DNA of 64,000 nt from Roseburia sp. GTDB lineage: Bacteria; Bacillota; Clostridia; Lachnospirales; Lachnospiraceae. A model generated the notes under the pieces. That model did no database searches. It worked only from the letters and a program-made list of their open reading frames with translations, and was not told the origin of the DNA. Where the stretch lies: assembly GCA_003483745.1 (NCBI GenBank), contig DMYD01000010.1, positions 45,154-109,153 of the forward strand, read 5' to 3'. Shown here in pieces: positions 1 to 9,482 of the stretch; the first letter of the stretch is position 1, and each line of letters opens with the position of its first letter. Both the position numbers and the translations under genes were made by a program.

Positions 1-1768
1 GATCTTCGATCAGCACCTTAAGGCGCAGTGATTTACGCTCTAAAGTATCAATGTAAGAACGCCTTTCTTCCTCCGTGATGTCTTCTTTTTTCAGCAGTTC
101 AATGTATGTCGTGATGGCAGTGAGCGGTGTTTTTAAGTCATGTGAAACATTTGTGATCAGTTCTGTTTTCATACGCTGGCTCTTTACCTCTTCCTCCACT
201 GCTTTTTTCATACCGGTCTGGATCTGCGCAAGTTCGTCCCGGAACGGATTAAATATGCCAAAATCCCCCTGAATCTCCTGATCAAGATTACCTTCTGCGA
301 TCGTCTGCATGGCATCTAACATCGCATGATAATCTTTATTGATCTGCTCATAATGTCTCTTTATAATAAAAAACAGGACGATCGAATAGACAACTAATGC
401 ACCGATCCCAAAGAACCAGAACAAGGAACAGGCTGCAAGCACTGCAAAGTTTATAACGACAACTTTTAAGATCAGTTTTGTCGTTTCCTCACTGAAATCA
501 ATGTGTGTGATCTCCCCGGAGAGTGTGTTCCACCACTGTCTGATCCGGTTGCCTGTCTTTTTAAACTGTTTTTTTATCCATGGGAAGATCTGATAGATCA
601 GGCTGTATCTTCTGATATATTCCCAGAGTCCGACTGAAAATACCGGTCTTAGCAGATATGCGGCTGCAAGCCACATTGCATAGATCAGCCACAAAGTTCC
701 AACTGCAGTAAGTACGCTGATCACAACATCATAAACCTGTCCACCCATCAGTTCATCCGCCACATCCGCAAACGAATCAAATCCATACGACCAGGTAAGT
801 TCCGTAAAGTAATTCTGCAGACATAGTCCGCAGATCACACCTGTGACTCCAAGTTCTGCCGCGTAAGCATGTACCTTTCCATCATTTAAAATATTGCCTC
901 CGGCTTTTTTCCCTGTCATAAAAAACATAAATGCGATCACAGCCACAACCGATACGCCATACAATGGAAGTGCTCCATTAATTTTATAGGCGGACAGCTT
1001 TTCAAGATAATCTTCTTCCTCATCACTGTAAGAATCATAAAGAATATTTTCAGATGCCTTCTCTTTGGAAATACCGATCACAAACTCTATATTTTCCGGT
1101 CCTTTGAGCACGGGCATGTCTGTTGGATTAAAATACTCTTCCAGATTAGTTTTTAACAGTTCACTGCGTTCCTGTGCCCCTAAGGATTTTATTAAAAGAT
1201 CCCCGCTATTTTCCCTGTCTGACAGCAGAGGAATTACTTCCATCGCCCCGACTTCATTAAATTTTACCGCAAACAATTCGCTGTAATATTGTGCCAGTTG
1301 TTCACTGACATCCTTTTCCTCTCCACCGAGTACACTCTCTAAATTCTGCGTTGTATTTTTCAGTCTGCTTCCATCTTCGGACTCCATAACGCAGTAATCA
1401 ATCTGGGAACGGACTTTTTCAAACTGACTGCTCCATTCATCCATCACCGACAATACTTCATCATTGGTTACCTGCTCTAATTGTTCCTGTGACTCCCACC
1501 TGTCGGTTTCATCCGCTTTTGCATAAGATGCAATATAAAGATCTGTCGCTGACACCTCCGCTTCGCTTTTCTGATTCTGGTATTCTAAATCGAGCAGATA
1601 AAATCCCTCATACAGATTTTTCAGAAACTGTGTCTGAATCTGCGTACCACTGTCTGCTCCTGCTTTTGCCGCCTCTGTCTTCTTTAACCAGTCCGTGCCT
1701 CTGCGATTGATTCCCGGATAGCACAAAAAATTAATAAACGCTAAAATAAACAGAAAGCCTGCAACCAT
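1..1768 (-). CDS. Sensor histidine kinase, C-terminus beyond window edge (partial)
   Basis: Membrane sensor kinase expected to phosphorylate the OmpR-type regulator encoded just upstream. The reading frame runs from ATG 1768 off the left edge, about 589 residues. Visible parts in order are an N-terminal membrane segment, a long extracytoplasmic region, several hydrophobic segments (roughly residues 270-470), a HAMP-like linker, and a HisKA box reading SHDLKTPLTAI with the phospho-acceptor His at about residue 543. The ATPase domain lies outside the window. The start follows AAGGCAAGG and is 13 bp after the regulator stop, so the two are co-transcribed. The large multi-pass sensor resembles kinases that detect envelope stress or peptide antibiotics, but the signal cannot be read from sequence. 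Family and partner are clear; ligand unknown. Confidence 0.9.
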   Translation of the reverse strand, partial: MVAGFLFILAFINFLCYPGINRRGTDWLKKTEAAKAGADSGTQIQTQFLKNLYEGFYLLDLEYQNQKSEAEVSATDLYIASYAKADETDRWESQEQLEQVTNDEVLSVMDEWSSQFEKVRSQIDYCVMESEDGSRLKNTTQNLESVLGGEEKDVSEQLAQYYSELFAVKFNEVGAMEVIPLLSDRENSGDLLIKSLGAQERSELLKTNLEEYFNPTDMPVLKGPENIEFVIGISKEKASENILYDSYSDEEEDYLEKLSAYKINGALPLYGVSVVAVIAFMFFMTGKKAGGNILNDGKVHAYAAELGVTGVICGLCLQNYFTELTWSYGFDSFADVADELMGGQVYDVVISVLTAVGTLWLIYAMWLAAAYLLRPVFSVGLWEYIRRYSLIYQIFPWIKKQFKKTGNRIRQWWNTLSGEITHIDFSEETTKLILKVVVINFAVLAACSLFWFFGIGALVVYSIVLFFIIKRHYEQINKDYHAMLDAMQTIAEGNLDQEIQGDFGIFNPFRDELAQIQTGMKKAVEEEVKSQRMKTELITNVSHDLKTPLTAITTYIELLKKEDITEEERRSYIDTLERKSLRLKVLIED

Positions 1769-1781
1769 TATAGTCCTTGCC

Positions 1782-2489
1782 TTACGGCTGTTTTTCCATT
1801 TTATATCCAACGCCCCACACCACCTTTAAATATTTTGGTTCTCTCGGATTGATCTCGATCTTATCCCTGATATTTCTCACATGCACCATGATCGTATCTG
1901 TATTGATCGCTTTTTCATTCCAGACACGCTCGTAAATCTCGTCCGCCGAATAAACTCTTCCCGGATTTTTCATCAGAAGTGCTAAAATCTTAAACTCGAT
2001 CGGTGTCATTTTCACCGGTTTCCCATCCACAAATACTTCCACTGTATCTTCATTCAACTCAATACCACCAATGATATGTACCCTGTCATTTTCCTTTTTC
2101 TTCTGACTTTTGTTGTTAAACTTTGTATAACGCCGGAGCTGGGAATTGACGCGCGCCATCAATTCTAACGGCGTAAATGGTTTTGTCACATAATCGTCCG
2201 CTCCGATGTTCAGCCCAATCACTTTATCTGTCTCCTCTGATTTCGCTGAAAGCATAATGACAGGAAAATCATGATGTTCCCTGAGTTTTAATGTCATTGT
2301 TACACCGTCCATGCGCGGCATCATGATATCAACGATTGCAAGGTGTATCTCCTTACTCTCTATGATTTCTAATCCTTCCACACCGTCTGCTGCCTTATAC
2401 ACATTATAATTCTGGCTTTTTAAAAATATCTCGATTCCATCACGGATCTCTTTGTCATCTTCAACGATTAAAATATTGTACTGTTCCAT
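1782..2489 (-). CDS. OmpR-family response regulator
   Basis: DNA-binding response regulator of 235 residues, normal length for the family. The receiver domain (about 1-120) has the acidic pair D11/D12, phospho-acceptor D54 in the motif IVDIMMPRMDG, and the conserved KPF lysine near residue 104. A winged-helix output domain fills about 135-233. It is the first gene of a kinase/regulator pair; the kinase gene follows after 13 bp on the same strand. Sequence type is close to VanR/PhoB-like regulators of Firmicutes. Target genes cannot be named from this window. Confidence 0.93.
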   Translation of the reverse strand: MEQYNILIVEDDKEIRDGIEIFLKSQNYNVYKAADGVEGLEIIESKEIHLAIVDIMMPRMDGVTMTLKLREHHDFPVIMLSAKSEETDKVIGLNIGADDYVTKPFTPLELMARVNSQLRRYTKFNNKSQKKKENDRVHIIGGIELNEDTVEVFVDGKPVKMTPIEFKILALLMKNPGRVYSADEIYERVWNEKAINTDTIMVHVRNIRDKIEINPREPKYLKVVWGVGYKMEKQP

Positions 2490-2640
2490 TATTTTTGTCT
2501 GTGTGAAAGATTTTCACACTTCTCCCCTTTTCTTTCTGTGCTGCAGATGTTCCTTTTTGCCACACTTCCTTTCAGTATATCATTTACCTTATCAAAATGA
2601 AACAAATCTTATGTTATTTCCGGCACACCTGAATTATTTC

Positions 2641-2774
2641 GTTACTGTTCACTCGTACCTCGTTCCAGTAACGGATTTTGCCGATGCTTCGCATTCCAAA
2701 TCGGCAAAATCTGCTGCCACCACTGTATCATACGGCATTTTCAGTTCAGAAAATGCCTGCCTGTAAACAGTAAC
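2641..2774. repeat. Nested inverted-repeat element, three-way-junction-like
   Basis: The outer arms GTTACTGTT (2641-2649) and AACAGTAAC (2766-2774) are perfect complements. They enclose two perfect hairpins: GATTTTGCCGAT (2674-2685) with ATCGGCAAAATC (2700-2711), and GGCATTTTC (2734-2742) with GAAAATGCC (2749-2757). An alternative partner for the left arm, CAGTAAC, sits at 2666-2672. The whole could fold into a cloverleaf in either strand. It looks like a mobile intergenic repeat (REP/MITE-like) or a structured RNA; I cannot tell which. Confidence 0.6.
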
Positions 2775-2918
2775 ATTATTTCTGCTCTTATCCTCCTTTG
2801 TGTATTATCTTACCTTCCGAATGCAAAGAACGCCCGCAGAAAAAAATAAAGATTTTCAAAAGATTTACTTTACATTTTCCTTAATTTCTGCAAAATTCTC
2901 TTTTTTTCTCTATATTTT

Positions 2919-2947
2919 TTGCATTTTGCTGATAGGAGTGTTAGAAT
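2919..2947 (+). promoter_or_regulatory. Sigma-A-type promoter of the Tic20-like gene
   Basis: TTGCAT (2919-2924) and TAGAAT (2942-2947) are separated by 17 bp, upstream of the ribosome site and ATG at 2982. Confidence 0.55.
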
Positions 2948-2981
2948 ATGAATGTTATTAAATTTTCGAGGAGGTTTACTT

Positions 2982-3275
2982 ATGGACAAAAAAACAACAG
3001 GAATCGTTTCCTACATCACACTCATCGGCTGGCTGATCGCATTCTGTGCCGGTGATAAGAAGGGAGCCAAATTCCACCTGAATCAGTCGTTGGTGTTATA
3101 CCTTGCATCACTGATCAACGGTATCATCATTTCACGTATTCCGGTTTGCGGATGGGCTGTCAGCAGCATTCTCTCCCTTGTATTCTTTATCTTCTGGATC
3201 ATGGGATTAGTATATGCCTGCAAAGATGAGGAAAAAGAACTTCCACTTTTAGGAAGTATTAAGATTTTAAACTAA
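2982..3275 (+). CDS. Small DUF4870/Tic20-like membrane protein
   Basis: A 97-residue protein with about three hydrophobic segments, the last reading SSILSLVFFIFWIMGLVYAC. The N-terminal region has the charged patch GDKKGAKFHLNQS typical of small Tic20/DUF4870-like proteins of Firmicutes, whose function is not established in bacteria. The start at 2982 is chosen because GAGGAGG (2968-2974) is ideally spaced there; an ATG ten codons earlier lacks a ribosome site. It is a single-gene unit with its own promoter and terminator. Confidence 0.75.
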   Translation: MDKKTTGIVSYITLIGWLIAFCAGDKKGAKFHLNQSLVLYLASLINGIIISRIPVCGWAVSSILSLVFFIFWIMGLVYACKDEEKELPLLGSIKILN

Positions 3276-3305
3276 GCTGTTTAAAAAAGACATTATTATG
3301 TAAAT

Positions 3306-3350
3306 ACCCGGCTTTAAGGTACATGACCCCAAAGCCGGGTTTCTTTTTCT
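3306..3350 (+). terminator. Rho-independent terminator
   Basis: ACCCGGCTTT (3306-3315) pairs with AAAGCCGGGT (3331-3340) and is followed by TTCTTTTTCT. It ends the plus-strand Tic20-like gene. A second hairpin, CTGCCTGTT/AACAGGCAG (3361-3380), lies between it and the convergent glgP end. Confidence 0.8.
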
Positions 3351-3402
3351 GTGCACAGATCTGCCTGTTAAAACAGGCAGTCTGCTATCTTATACGATTT
3401 TC

Positions 3403-5862
3403 TTATACCTCTACGGTAATTTTGTCTAAGTGCCAGATATCATCCACATATTCCTGGATTGTACGGTCAGAGGAGAATTTACCGGCATGTGCGATATTTA
3501 AGATTGCACTCTTTGCCCAGCCTTCCTCATCTTTGTACGCTTCCATCACACGTTTCTGTGCGTCTGCATAGGAACGGAAGTCTTTTAAGATGAAATAAGT
3601 ATCTGCAAATTGTGTACACTGTGTGTTGAGCAGTGAATTATAAAGATCACGGAACAGTTCCGGATCATTCGGTGAGTAGAATCCGTTGATGAGCTGCATC
3701 AGTACCTTACGGATATCCTGATCCGTATTAAAGATCTGCATCGGATCATAATCACGGTTTCTCTCATGAGCGATGACTTCATCGGAACTCATACCGAAAA
3801 TAAATGCATTTTCCTTGCCGACTTCCTCTACGATCTCAACGTTGGCACCATCCATCGTTCCGAGTGTCAGCGCACCATTTAACATAAACTTCATATTACC
3901 GGTTCCGGATGCTTCCTTACTTGCAGTAGAGATCTGTTCGCTGACATCTGCTGCTGCAAAGATCCACTCTGCGATCGATACGCGGTAATCTTCGATAAAT
4001 ACAACTTTAATCTTGCCGTTAATACTTCTGTCGTTGTTGATGACATCCGCTACATTGTTGATCAGCTTAATCGTAAGTTTGGCATTCTTGTAACCAGCTG
4101 CTGCTTTTGCACCGAAAATAAAAGTTCTCGGATAGAAATCCATATCCGGATGCTCTTTTAATTCATTGTACAGATACATGACATGTAAAATATTCAGTAA
4201 CTGACGTTTATACTCATGCAGACGTTTTACCTGTACGTCAAAGATGGAACGCGGATCTACTTCGATACCGTTATGCTCTTTGATGTATTTTGCAAGACGC
4301 AGTTTGTTCTGATATTTGATATTCATGAACTCCTGCTGTGCTTTTTTATCGGTTGCATAGATCGCCATCTTCTCAATATGGGACAGATTTGTAATCCAGT
4401 CGTCACCGATATGTTCACTTACCCAGTCTGCAAGAAGCGGATCGCCATGCATCAGGAATCTACGCTGTGTGATTCCGTTTGTCTTGTTGTTGAATTTCTG
4501 TGGGAACAGCTCGTAGAAATCATGAAGCTGCTCGTTCTTTAAGATCTCCGTGTGGAGTTTTGCCACACCGTTTACAGAATATCCTGCTGCGATCGCAAGA
4601 TGTGCCATTTTTACCTGACCATCGTAAACGATTGCCATACGTGCAACTTTACCGTTATCTCCCGGAAACTCTGCCTGGATCTGTAAAATAAATCTGCGGT
4701 TGATCTCCTCAACGATCTGATAGATACGCGGAAGCAGTCTTGAGAAGATCTCGATCGGCCATTTTTCAAGTGCTTCTGCCATGATCGTGTGGTTTGTGTA
4801 TGCACAGGTCTTTGTCGTGATCTCCCATGCCTCATCCCAGCTTAATCCCTCTTCGTCAAGTAAAATACGCATCAGCTCTGCCACTGCAACGGTCGGATGT
4901 GTATCATTTAACTGGAATGTCACTTTCTCCGGCAACTTATGGATATCGTCATGATGCTTTTTGTAACGTGCTAATGCACGCTGTACACTTGCAGATACGA
5001 AGAAATACTGCTGTTTTAAACGAAGTTCTTTTCCTGCGATATGGTTATCATTCGGATAAAGTACCTCGACTAAGTTGCGGGCAAGATTTTCCTGCTCTAC
5101 TGCCTTGTGATAATCTCCCTTGTCAAAAGAATCTAACTCAAAGCACTCCATCGGCTCTGCATCCCAGATCATTAAGGTATCTACCACATGATTGCCGTAA
5201 CCTACGATCGGCATATCATAAGGTACTGCTAAAACAGACTGGTAATTTTCCTGTACGAAACGTGTCTTGCCTTCCTCCGTCACTTCCGCACGGACATAAC
5301 CGCCGAATTTAACCTCATAGGAATACTCCGGACGGCGAAGTTCAAACGGATATCCGTTCTTTAACCAGTTGTCCGGCACTTCCACCTGAAAACCGTCTTT
5401 GATCTTCTGTTTGAACATACCATAACGGTAACGGATACCGCAGCCGTAAGCTGCGTATCCCAACGTTGCCAGAGATTCCATAAAGCAGGCTGCAAGACGG
5501 CCAAGTCCACCGTTTCCAAGTGCCGGATCCGGCTCCTGATCCTCGATCTCGTCAAGGTTTAAGCCGATCTCCTCAAGCGCCTCTTTTACCTCTTTATACA
5601 TTTTTAGATTGATCATGTTATTGCCAAGCGCACGACCCATTAAAAACTCCATGGACATGTAATAAACCATCTTTGGATCCTGTTTGTCAAACGCTTTCTG
5701 TGTTGCAAGCCAGTCATCAATAATGACATCTTTTACCGTGTAGGAAACCGCCTGAAAAATTTCCTGCTGTGAAGCTTCCTCTAATGTTTTGCGGTAAAGA
5801 TTTTTTACATTTTCCTTTACGTCCTCAATAAATTTTTCCTTGTTGAAAACATTTTCCTTCAT
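3403..5862 (-). CDS. glgP: Glycogen/maltodextrin phosphorylase
   Basis: Cytoplasmic enzyme that releases alpha-glucose-1-phosphate from alpha-1,4-glucans using phosphate and pyridoxal phosphate. The 819 residues match the full-length GlgP/MalP family. The PLP-binding lysine is in EASGTGNMKFMLNGALTLG (K about 658), and the N-terminal signature DPALGNGGLGRLAACFMES is intact. The ATG (5860-5862) directly abuts the ileS stop (5863-5865), and its ribosome site AAGGAG lies inside the ileS 3' end, so translation is probably coupled. It therefore sits in the T-box-controlled ileS transcript unless an internal promoter exists. No other glycogen gene is nearby, which makes the pairing with a tRNA synthetase unusual. 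Confidence 0.96.
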   Translation of the reverse strand: MKENVFNKEKFIEDVKENVKNLYRKTLEEASQQEIFQAVSYTVKDVIIDDWLATQKAFDKQDPKMVYYMSMEFLMGRALGNNMINLKMYKEVKEALEEIGLNLDEIEDQEPDPALGNGGLGRLAACFMESLATLGYAAYGCGIRYRYGMFKQKIKDGFQVEVPDNWLKNGYPFELRRPEYSYEVKFGGYVRAEVTEEGKTRFVQENYQSVLAVPYDMPIVGYGNHVVDTLMIWDAEPMECFELDSFDKGDYHKAVEQENLARNLVEVLYPNDNHIAGKELRLKQQYFFVSASVQRALARYKKHHDDIHKLPEKVTFQLNDTHPTVAVAELMRILLDEEGLSWDEAWEITTKTCAYTNHTIMAEALEKWPIEIFSRLLPRIYQIVEEINRRFILQIQAEFPGDNGKVARMAIVYDGQVKMAHLAIAAGYSVNGVAKLHTEILKNEQLHDFYELFPQKFNNKTNGITQRRFLMHGDPLLADWVSEHIGDDWITNLSHIEKMAIYATDKKAQQEFMNIKYQNKLRLAKYIKEHNGIEVDPRSIFDVQVKRLHEYKRQLLNILHVMYLYNELKEHPDMDFYPRTFIFGAKAAAGYKNAKLTIKLINNVADVINNDRSINGKIKVVFIEDYRVSIAEWIFAAADVSEQISTASKEASGTGNMKFMLNGALTLGTMDGANVEIVEEVGKENAFIFGMSSDEVIAHERNRDYDPMQIFNTDQDIRKVLMQLINGFYSPNDPELFRDLYNSLLNTQCTQFADTYFILKDFRSYADAQKRVMEAYKDEEGWAKSAILNIAHAGKFSSDRTIQEYVDDIWHLDKITVEV

Positions 5863-8800
5863 CTAGTTTTCTCCTTTTTTGACTCCGAGCAATACTTTTT
5901 CGCCATTGATGTTCCATTCTTTGCAGTAGATTCCATCTTCTTTGGCGTCAAAAGAATCAGCTTCTGCTACAACCTCAGTACCTAAAACATCACCCATGAT
6001 GTCATTTCCGTACTTATGAAAGATATCGGCTACTTTTTCATCTGCATGATAGTAAATGGAGATTTTATCCATAACCTCAAATCCGGCTTCCTTACGCATT
6101 GTCTGGATCTTACTGATCAGCTCACGGACAAATCCTTCCTCTACCAGTTCCGGTGTCAGGTTGGTATCAAGCACAACCGTTACCGTATTATCTCCTTCCG
6201 TTACATAACCTTCCATCTGTGTCATTGTGATCAAAAGGTCTTCTTCGGATAATTTTACATCATCACTGACTGAAGGCAGCGCAAGCACACCGTCTGCCTT
6301 TAATTCAGCCATTGCCTTGTTTCCGTCTAACTCTGCAAGTGCTTTCTGGATCTGTCCTAAGAACTTGCCGTATTTCGGTCCGACGGTACGAAGCTGCGGT
6401 TTGAAGGTATAGCTTGTGTATGCGCTGACATCCTCTGTAAAGTTTACTTTCTTCACATTCAGCTCATCCTCGATGATCTCTACAAAGTACTCAGATAAAA
6501 CATTCGGTGCTTTGACATACATATTTCCGATTGGCTGGCGGTTCTTGATATTCGCAGAGTTACGGCATGCACGGCCCATAACAACGATCTTTAAGACCTC
6601 ATCCATATTTTTCTCTAATTCTTTGTCGATCCATGCCTCATTGACAGCCGGGAAGTCGCACAGATGGATGCTCTCCGGTGCCTCTGTGTTGATGGAACGT
6701 ACCAGGTTCTGATAGATCTCCTCTGTCATGAACGGGATCATCGGTGCAGCAGCCTTGCAGATCTCAACTAATGCAGTATAAAGTGTCATATATGCGTTGA
6801 TCTTATCCTGCTCCATGCCTTTTGCCCAGAAACGGTCACGGCTTCTTCTGACATACCAGTTACTCATGTCATCCACGAACTCATCAAGTACCTTTGCAGC
6901 TTCCGGAATGCGGTAATTTGCAAGGTTCTCATCTGTTCCCTTGATCGCGGAATTCAATTTTGACAGCAGCCATTTATCCATCACGGATAATTTTTCATAA
7001 TCTAAGGTATATTTCGTTGCATCAAACTGGTCGATGTTTGCATACAGTACGAAGAATGCATAAGTATTCCACAGGGTACCCATGAATTTACGCTGTCCTT
7101 CCTGTACCAGCTTGCCACTGAAACGCTTCGGGATCCATGGTGCACTGCTTGTATAGAAATACCAGCGGATCGCATCTGCGCCGTAAGTCTCTAATGCATC
7201 AAACGGATCAACCGCATTTCCTTTGGACTTACTCATCTTCTGTCCGTTCTCATCCTGTACATGTCCAAGAACGATGACGTTCTCATACGGAGCTTTATTA
7301 AATAACAGTGTAGACTCTGCCATCAGAGAATAGAACCATCCTCTTGTCTGGTCAACTGCCTCGGAGATAAATTTCGCCGGGAACTGTTTTTCAAATACGT
7401 CTTTGTTCTCAAACGGATAATGATGCTGTGCAAATGGCATTGCTCCGGAATCGAACCAGCAGTCGATAACTTCCGGTACGCGGTGCATTTCTTTGCCGCA
7501 ATCCGGGCATTTAAAGGTCACTGCATCAATATACGGACGATGAAGTTCTACCTTTGCATCCTCCGGATTTCCACTTCTCTCTGCGAGTTCTGCGCGGCTT
7601 CCGATGCACTCCTGATGTCCACACTCACACTCCCATACCGGAAGTGGTGTTCCCCAGTAACGGTTACGGGAAATACCCCAGTCCTGGATGTTCTCAAGCC
7701 AGTCACCGAAACGTCCTTTTCCGATGGAATCCGGAATCCAGTTTACGGTGTTATTGTTGCGGATCAGGTCATCTTTGACTGCAGTCATCTTGATAAACCA
7801 GGATTCTCTTGCGTAGTAGATGAGTGGTGTGTCACATCTCCAGCAGTGTGGATATTCATGCTCAAATTTTGGAGCATCGAATAACAGTCCTTTCTCATCG
7901 AGATCTTTTAATACCATAGGATCTGCTTTCTTTACGAAAACACCGGCATACGGTGTCTCTTTGGTCAGCTCACCTTTTCCGTCTACAAGCTGTACGAATG
8001 GAAGGTCATATTTTCTTCCGACAGCGGCATCATCTTCACCGAATGCAGGAGCGATATGAACGATACCGGTACCGTCTGTCATGGTTACATAAGTATCACA
8101 TACGATGTAATGCGCTTTTTTGTGCTGTTTTTCAATGATCTCTTTTGCACAGTCAAACAACGGCTCATACTCTTTGTACTCTAAGTCGCTTCCTTTGTAA
8201 GTCTCTAATACTTCGTATGCCTTTGTTCCCTCCGGTGCATCCTTGTCAGGCAGTTTGCCAAGAACTGTGTCAAGCAGTGCCTCTGCCATATAATAGGTAT
8301 ATCCGTCAATCGCTTTTACTTTGCAGTAAGTCTCATCCGGGTTCACACAAAGTGCAACGTTAGACGGCAGTGTCCAAGGGGTTGTGGTCCATGCAAGGAA
8401 GTACGCATCTTCTCCGACTACTTTAAAACGTGCAACAGCAGAACGCTCTTTGACGGTCTTATACCCCTGTGCAACCTCCTGGGAGGATAACGGAGTACCA
8501 CAACGTGGGCAGTAAGGAACGATCTTGAATCCTTTGTACAACAGATCTTTGTTCCAGATTTCTTTTAATGCCCACCATTCGGACTCGATAAAATTGTCGT
8601 CATAGGTAACGTATGGATTGTCCATATCTGCCCAGAAACCAACAGTCTTTGAGAAATCTTCCCACATTCCTTTGTATTTCCATACAGATTCCTTACATTT
8701 TTTGATGAAAGGCTCCATACCGTATTCCTCGATCTGCTCTTTTCCGTTTAATCCAAGAAGCTTCTCGACCTCAAGTTCTACCGGCAGTCCGTGTGTATCC

Positions 8801-9054
8801 CATCCGGCTTTACGCGGAACGAATTTACCTTTCATAGTCTGGTATCTCGGAATCATATCTTTGATCGTACGTGTCTCCACATGACCGATATGCGGCTTGC
8901 CGTTTGCAGTTGGCGGGCCGTCATAAAAGGTGTATGTTTCTCCTTCTTTGCGGTGTTCCATACTCTTTTTAAAGATGTCATTGTCATTCCAGAACTTTTC
9001 GATCTGTTTTTCTCTGTCTACAAAGTTCAGATTCGCATCAACTTTTTTATACAT
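5863..9054 (-). CDS. ileS: Isoleucyl-tRNA synthetase
   Basis: Class I aminoacyl-tRNA synthetase that charges tRNA-Ile and edits misactivated valine. The 1063-residue protein has the ATP-binding HIGH motif at 55-58 (PHIGH), the KMSKS loop at about 606-610 (QKMSKSKGN), the large CP1 editing insertion between them with Cys-rich metal-site-like motifs such as CPRCGTPL and CPDCGKEM, and a C-terminal anticodon-binding region. The length and C-terminal layout resemble type 2 (eukaryote-like) bacterial IleS, a group often less sensitive to mupirocin; that part is inference. The start has GGAGG seven bases upstream. Expression is set by the T-box leader upstream, and glgP follows without a gap. Confidence 0.97.
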   Translation of the reverse strand: MYKKVDANLNFVDREKQIEKFWNDNDIFKKSMEHRKEGETYTFYDGPPTANGKPHIGHVETRTIKDMIPRYQTMKGKFVPRKAGWDTHGLPVELEVEKLLGLNGKEQIEEYGMEPFIKKCKESVWKYKGMWEDFSKTVGFWADMDNPYVTYDDNFIESEWWALKEIWNKDLLYKGFKIVPYCPRCGTPLSSQEVAQGYKTVKERSAVARFKVVGEDAYFLAWTTTPWTLPSNVALCVNPDETYCKVKAIDGYTYYMAEALLDTVLGKLPDKDAPEGTKAYEVLETYKGSDLEYKEYEPLFDCAKEIIEKQHKKAHYIVCDTYVTMTDGTGIVHIAPAFGEDDAAVGRKYDLPFVQLVDGKGELTKETPYAGVFVKKADPMVLKDLDEKGLLFDAPKFEHEYPHCWRCDTPLIYYARESWFIKMTAVKDDLIRNNNTVNWIPDSIGKGRFGDWLENIQDWGISRNRYWGTPLPVWECECGHQECIGSRAELAERSGNPEDAKVELHRPYIDAVTFKCPDCGKEMHRVPEVIDCWFDSGAMPFAQHHYPFENKDVFEKQFPAKFISEAVDQTRGWFYSLMAESTLLFNKAPYENVIVLGHVQDENGQKMSKSKGNAVDPFDALETYGADAIRWYFYTSSAPWIPKRFSGKLVQEGQRKFMGTLWNTYAFFVLYANIDQFDATKYTLDYEKLSVMDKWLLSKLNSAIKGTDENLANYRIPEAAKVLDEFVDDMSNWYVRRSRDRFWAKGMEQDKINAYMTLYTALVEICKAAAPMIPFMTEEIYQNLVRSINTEAPESIHLCDFPAVNEAWIDKELEKNMDEVLKIVVMGRACRNSANIKNRQPIGNMYVKAPNVLSEYFVEIIEDELNVKKVNFTEDVSAYTSYTFKPQLRTVGPKYGKFLGQIQKALAELDGNKAMAELKADGVLALPSVSDDVKLSEEDLLITMTQMEGYVTEGDNTVTVVLDTNLTPELVEEGFVRELISKIQTMRKEAGFEVMDKISIYYHADEKVADIFHKYGNDIMGDVLGTEVVAEADSFDAKEDGIYCKEWNINGEKVLLGVKKGEN

Positions 9055-9074
9055 TGTTAACCTCCATTGTCTTA

Positions 9075-9421
9075 AACGATAGATTGCACACTATGTGACC
9101 AAAACTATCGTTATAAATAAAAATGCCCTCGTCCTGTATATAGGACGAGGGCTTAGATACTTCGTTATACCACCTGATATACAAATGTACGCGGAAATAT
9201 AAAATCCGGATACACGCTCCCTGTAACGCAGGAAATGCGTCAGCGCTTACTCTGTCCCGGATAACCTCTGCTTTGATTCTCCGGATCGTTTCAGACTGCA
9301 GCTTGGAAGTGATCTTCATTCAACAGATACTCGTACCGGTTTCCACCTGCTCCGGCTCTCTGTCTCTTTCCCTGATGAACTACTGTCTTCGTCATTGCCT
9401 TTTACCAAAAATCTAGTCTTT
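9075..9421 (-). promoter_or_regulatory. T-box leader (isoleucine-type) upstream of ileS
   Basis: On the minus strand an untranslated leader of about 300 nt runs from the promoter at 9422-9450 toward ileS. It contains the T-box-like core AGGTGGTATAACG (complement of 9163-9175), immediately followed by a terminator: GCCCTCGTCCT (9125-9135) pairs with AGGACGAGGGC (9142-9152), then a T-rich tail. Upstream, GAAGATCACTTC contains ATC followed by A (complement of 9311-9313), a good candidate Ile specifier codon. An extra stem AACGATAG/CTATCGTT (9075-9112) separates the terminator from the ribosome site. Known logic: uncharged tRNA-Ile binds the specifier and the UGGN bulge and stabilises the antiterminator, so ileS is read when isoleucine is scarce. 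The specifier assignment is inferred without folding. Confidence 0.85.
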
Positions 9422-9450
9422 AGTATAGACTTGGAAAATAAGAATGTCAA
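9422..9450 (-). promoter_or_regulatory. Sigma-A-type promoter for ileS-glgP
   Basis: On the minus strand TTGACA (complement of 9445-9450) and TATACT (complement of 9422-9427) are separated by exactly 17 bp, just upstream of the T-box leader. Confidence 0.75.
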
Positions 9451-9482
9451 GAGGACTTCATGCTTTTACAAAAGCCTGCTTT

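Larger units (their letters stand above)
2490..2981. other. Intergenic region, divergent promoters plus structured repeat
   Basis: A 492-bp stretch without a supportable gene between the minus-strand regulator and the plus-strand Tic20-like gene. It must hold the regulator promoter, a nested inverted-repeat element (2641-2774) and the promoter of the downstream small membrane protein (2919-2947). Reading frames here lack ribosome sites and family resemblance. Confidence 0.7.

Noticed and set aside
4827..5312. Plus-strand open frame of 161 codons
   Set aside because: Fully antisense to glgP, no ribosome site, no family resemblance.
9047..9319. Open frame of 90 codons on the minus strand before ileS
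   Set aside because: It lies inside the T-box leader and terminator and overlaps the ileS start; the structure explains the sequence better.
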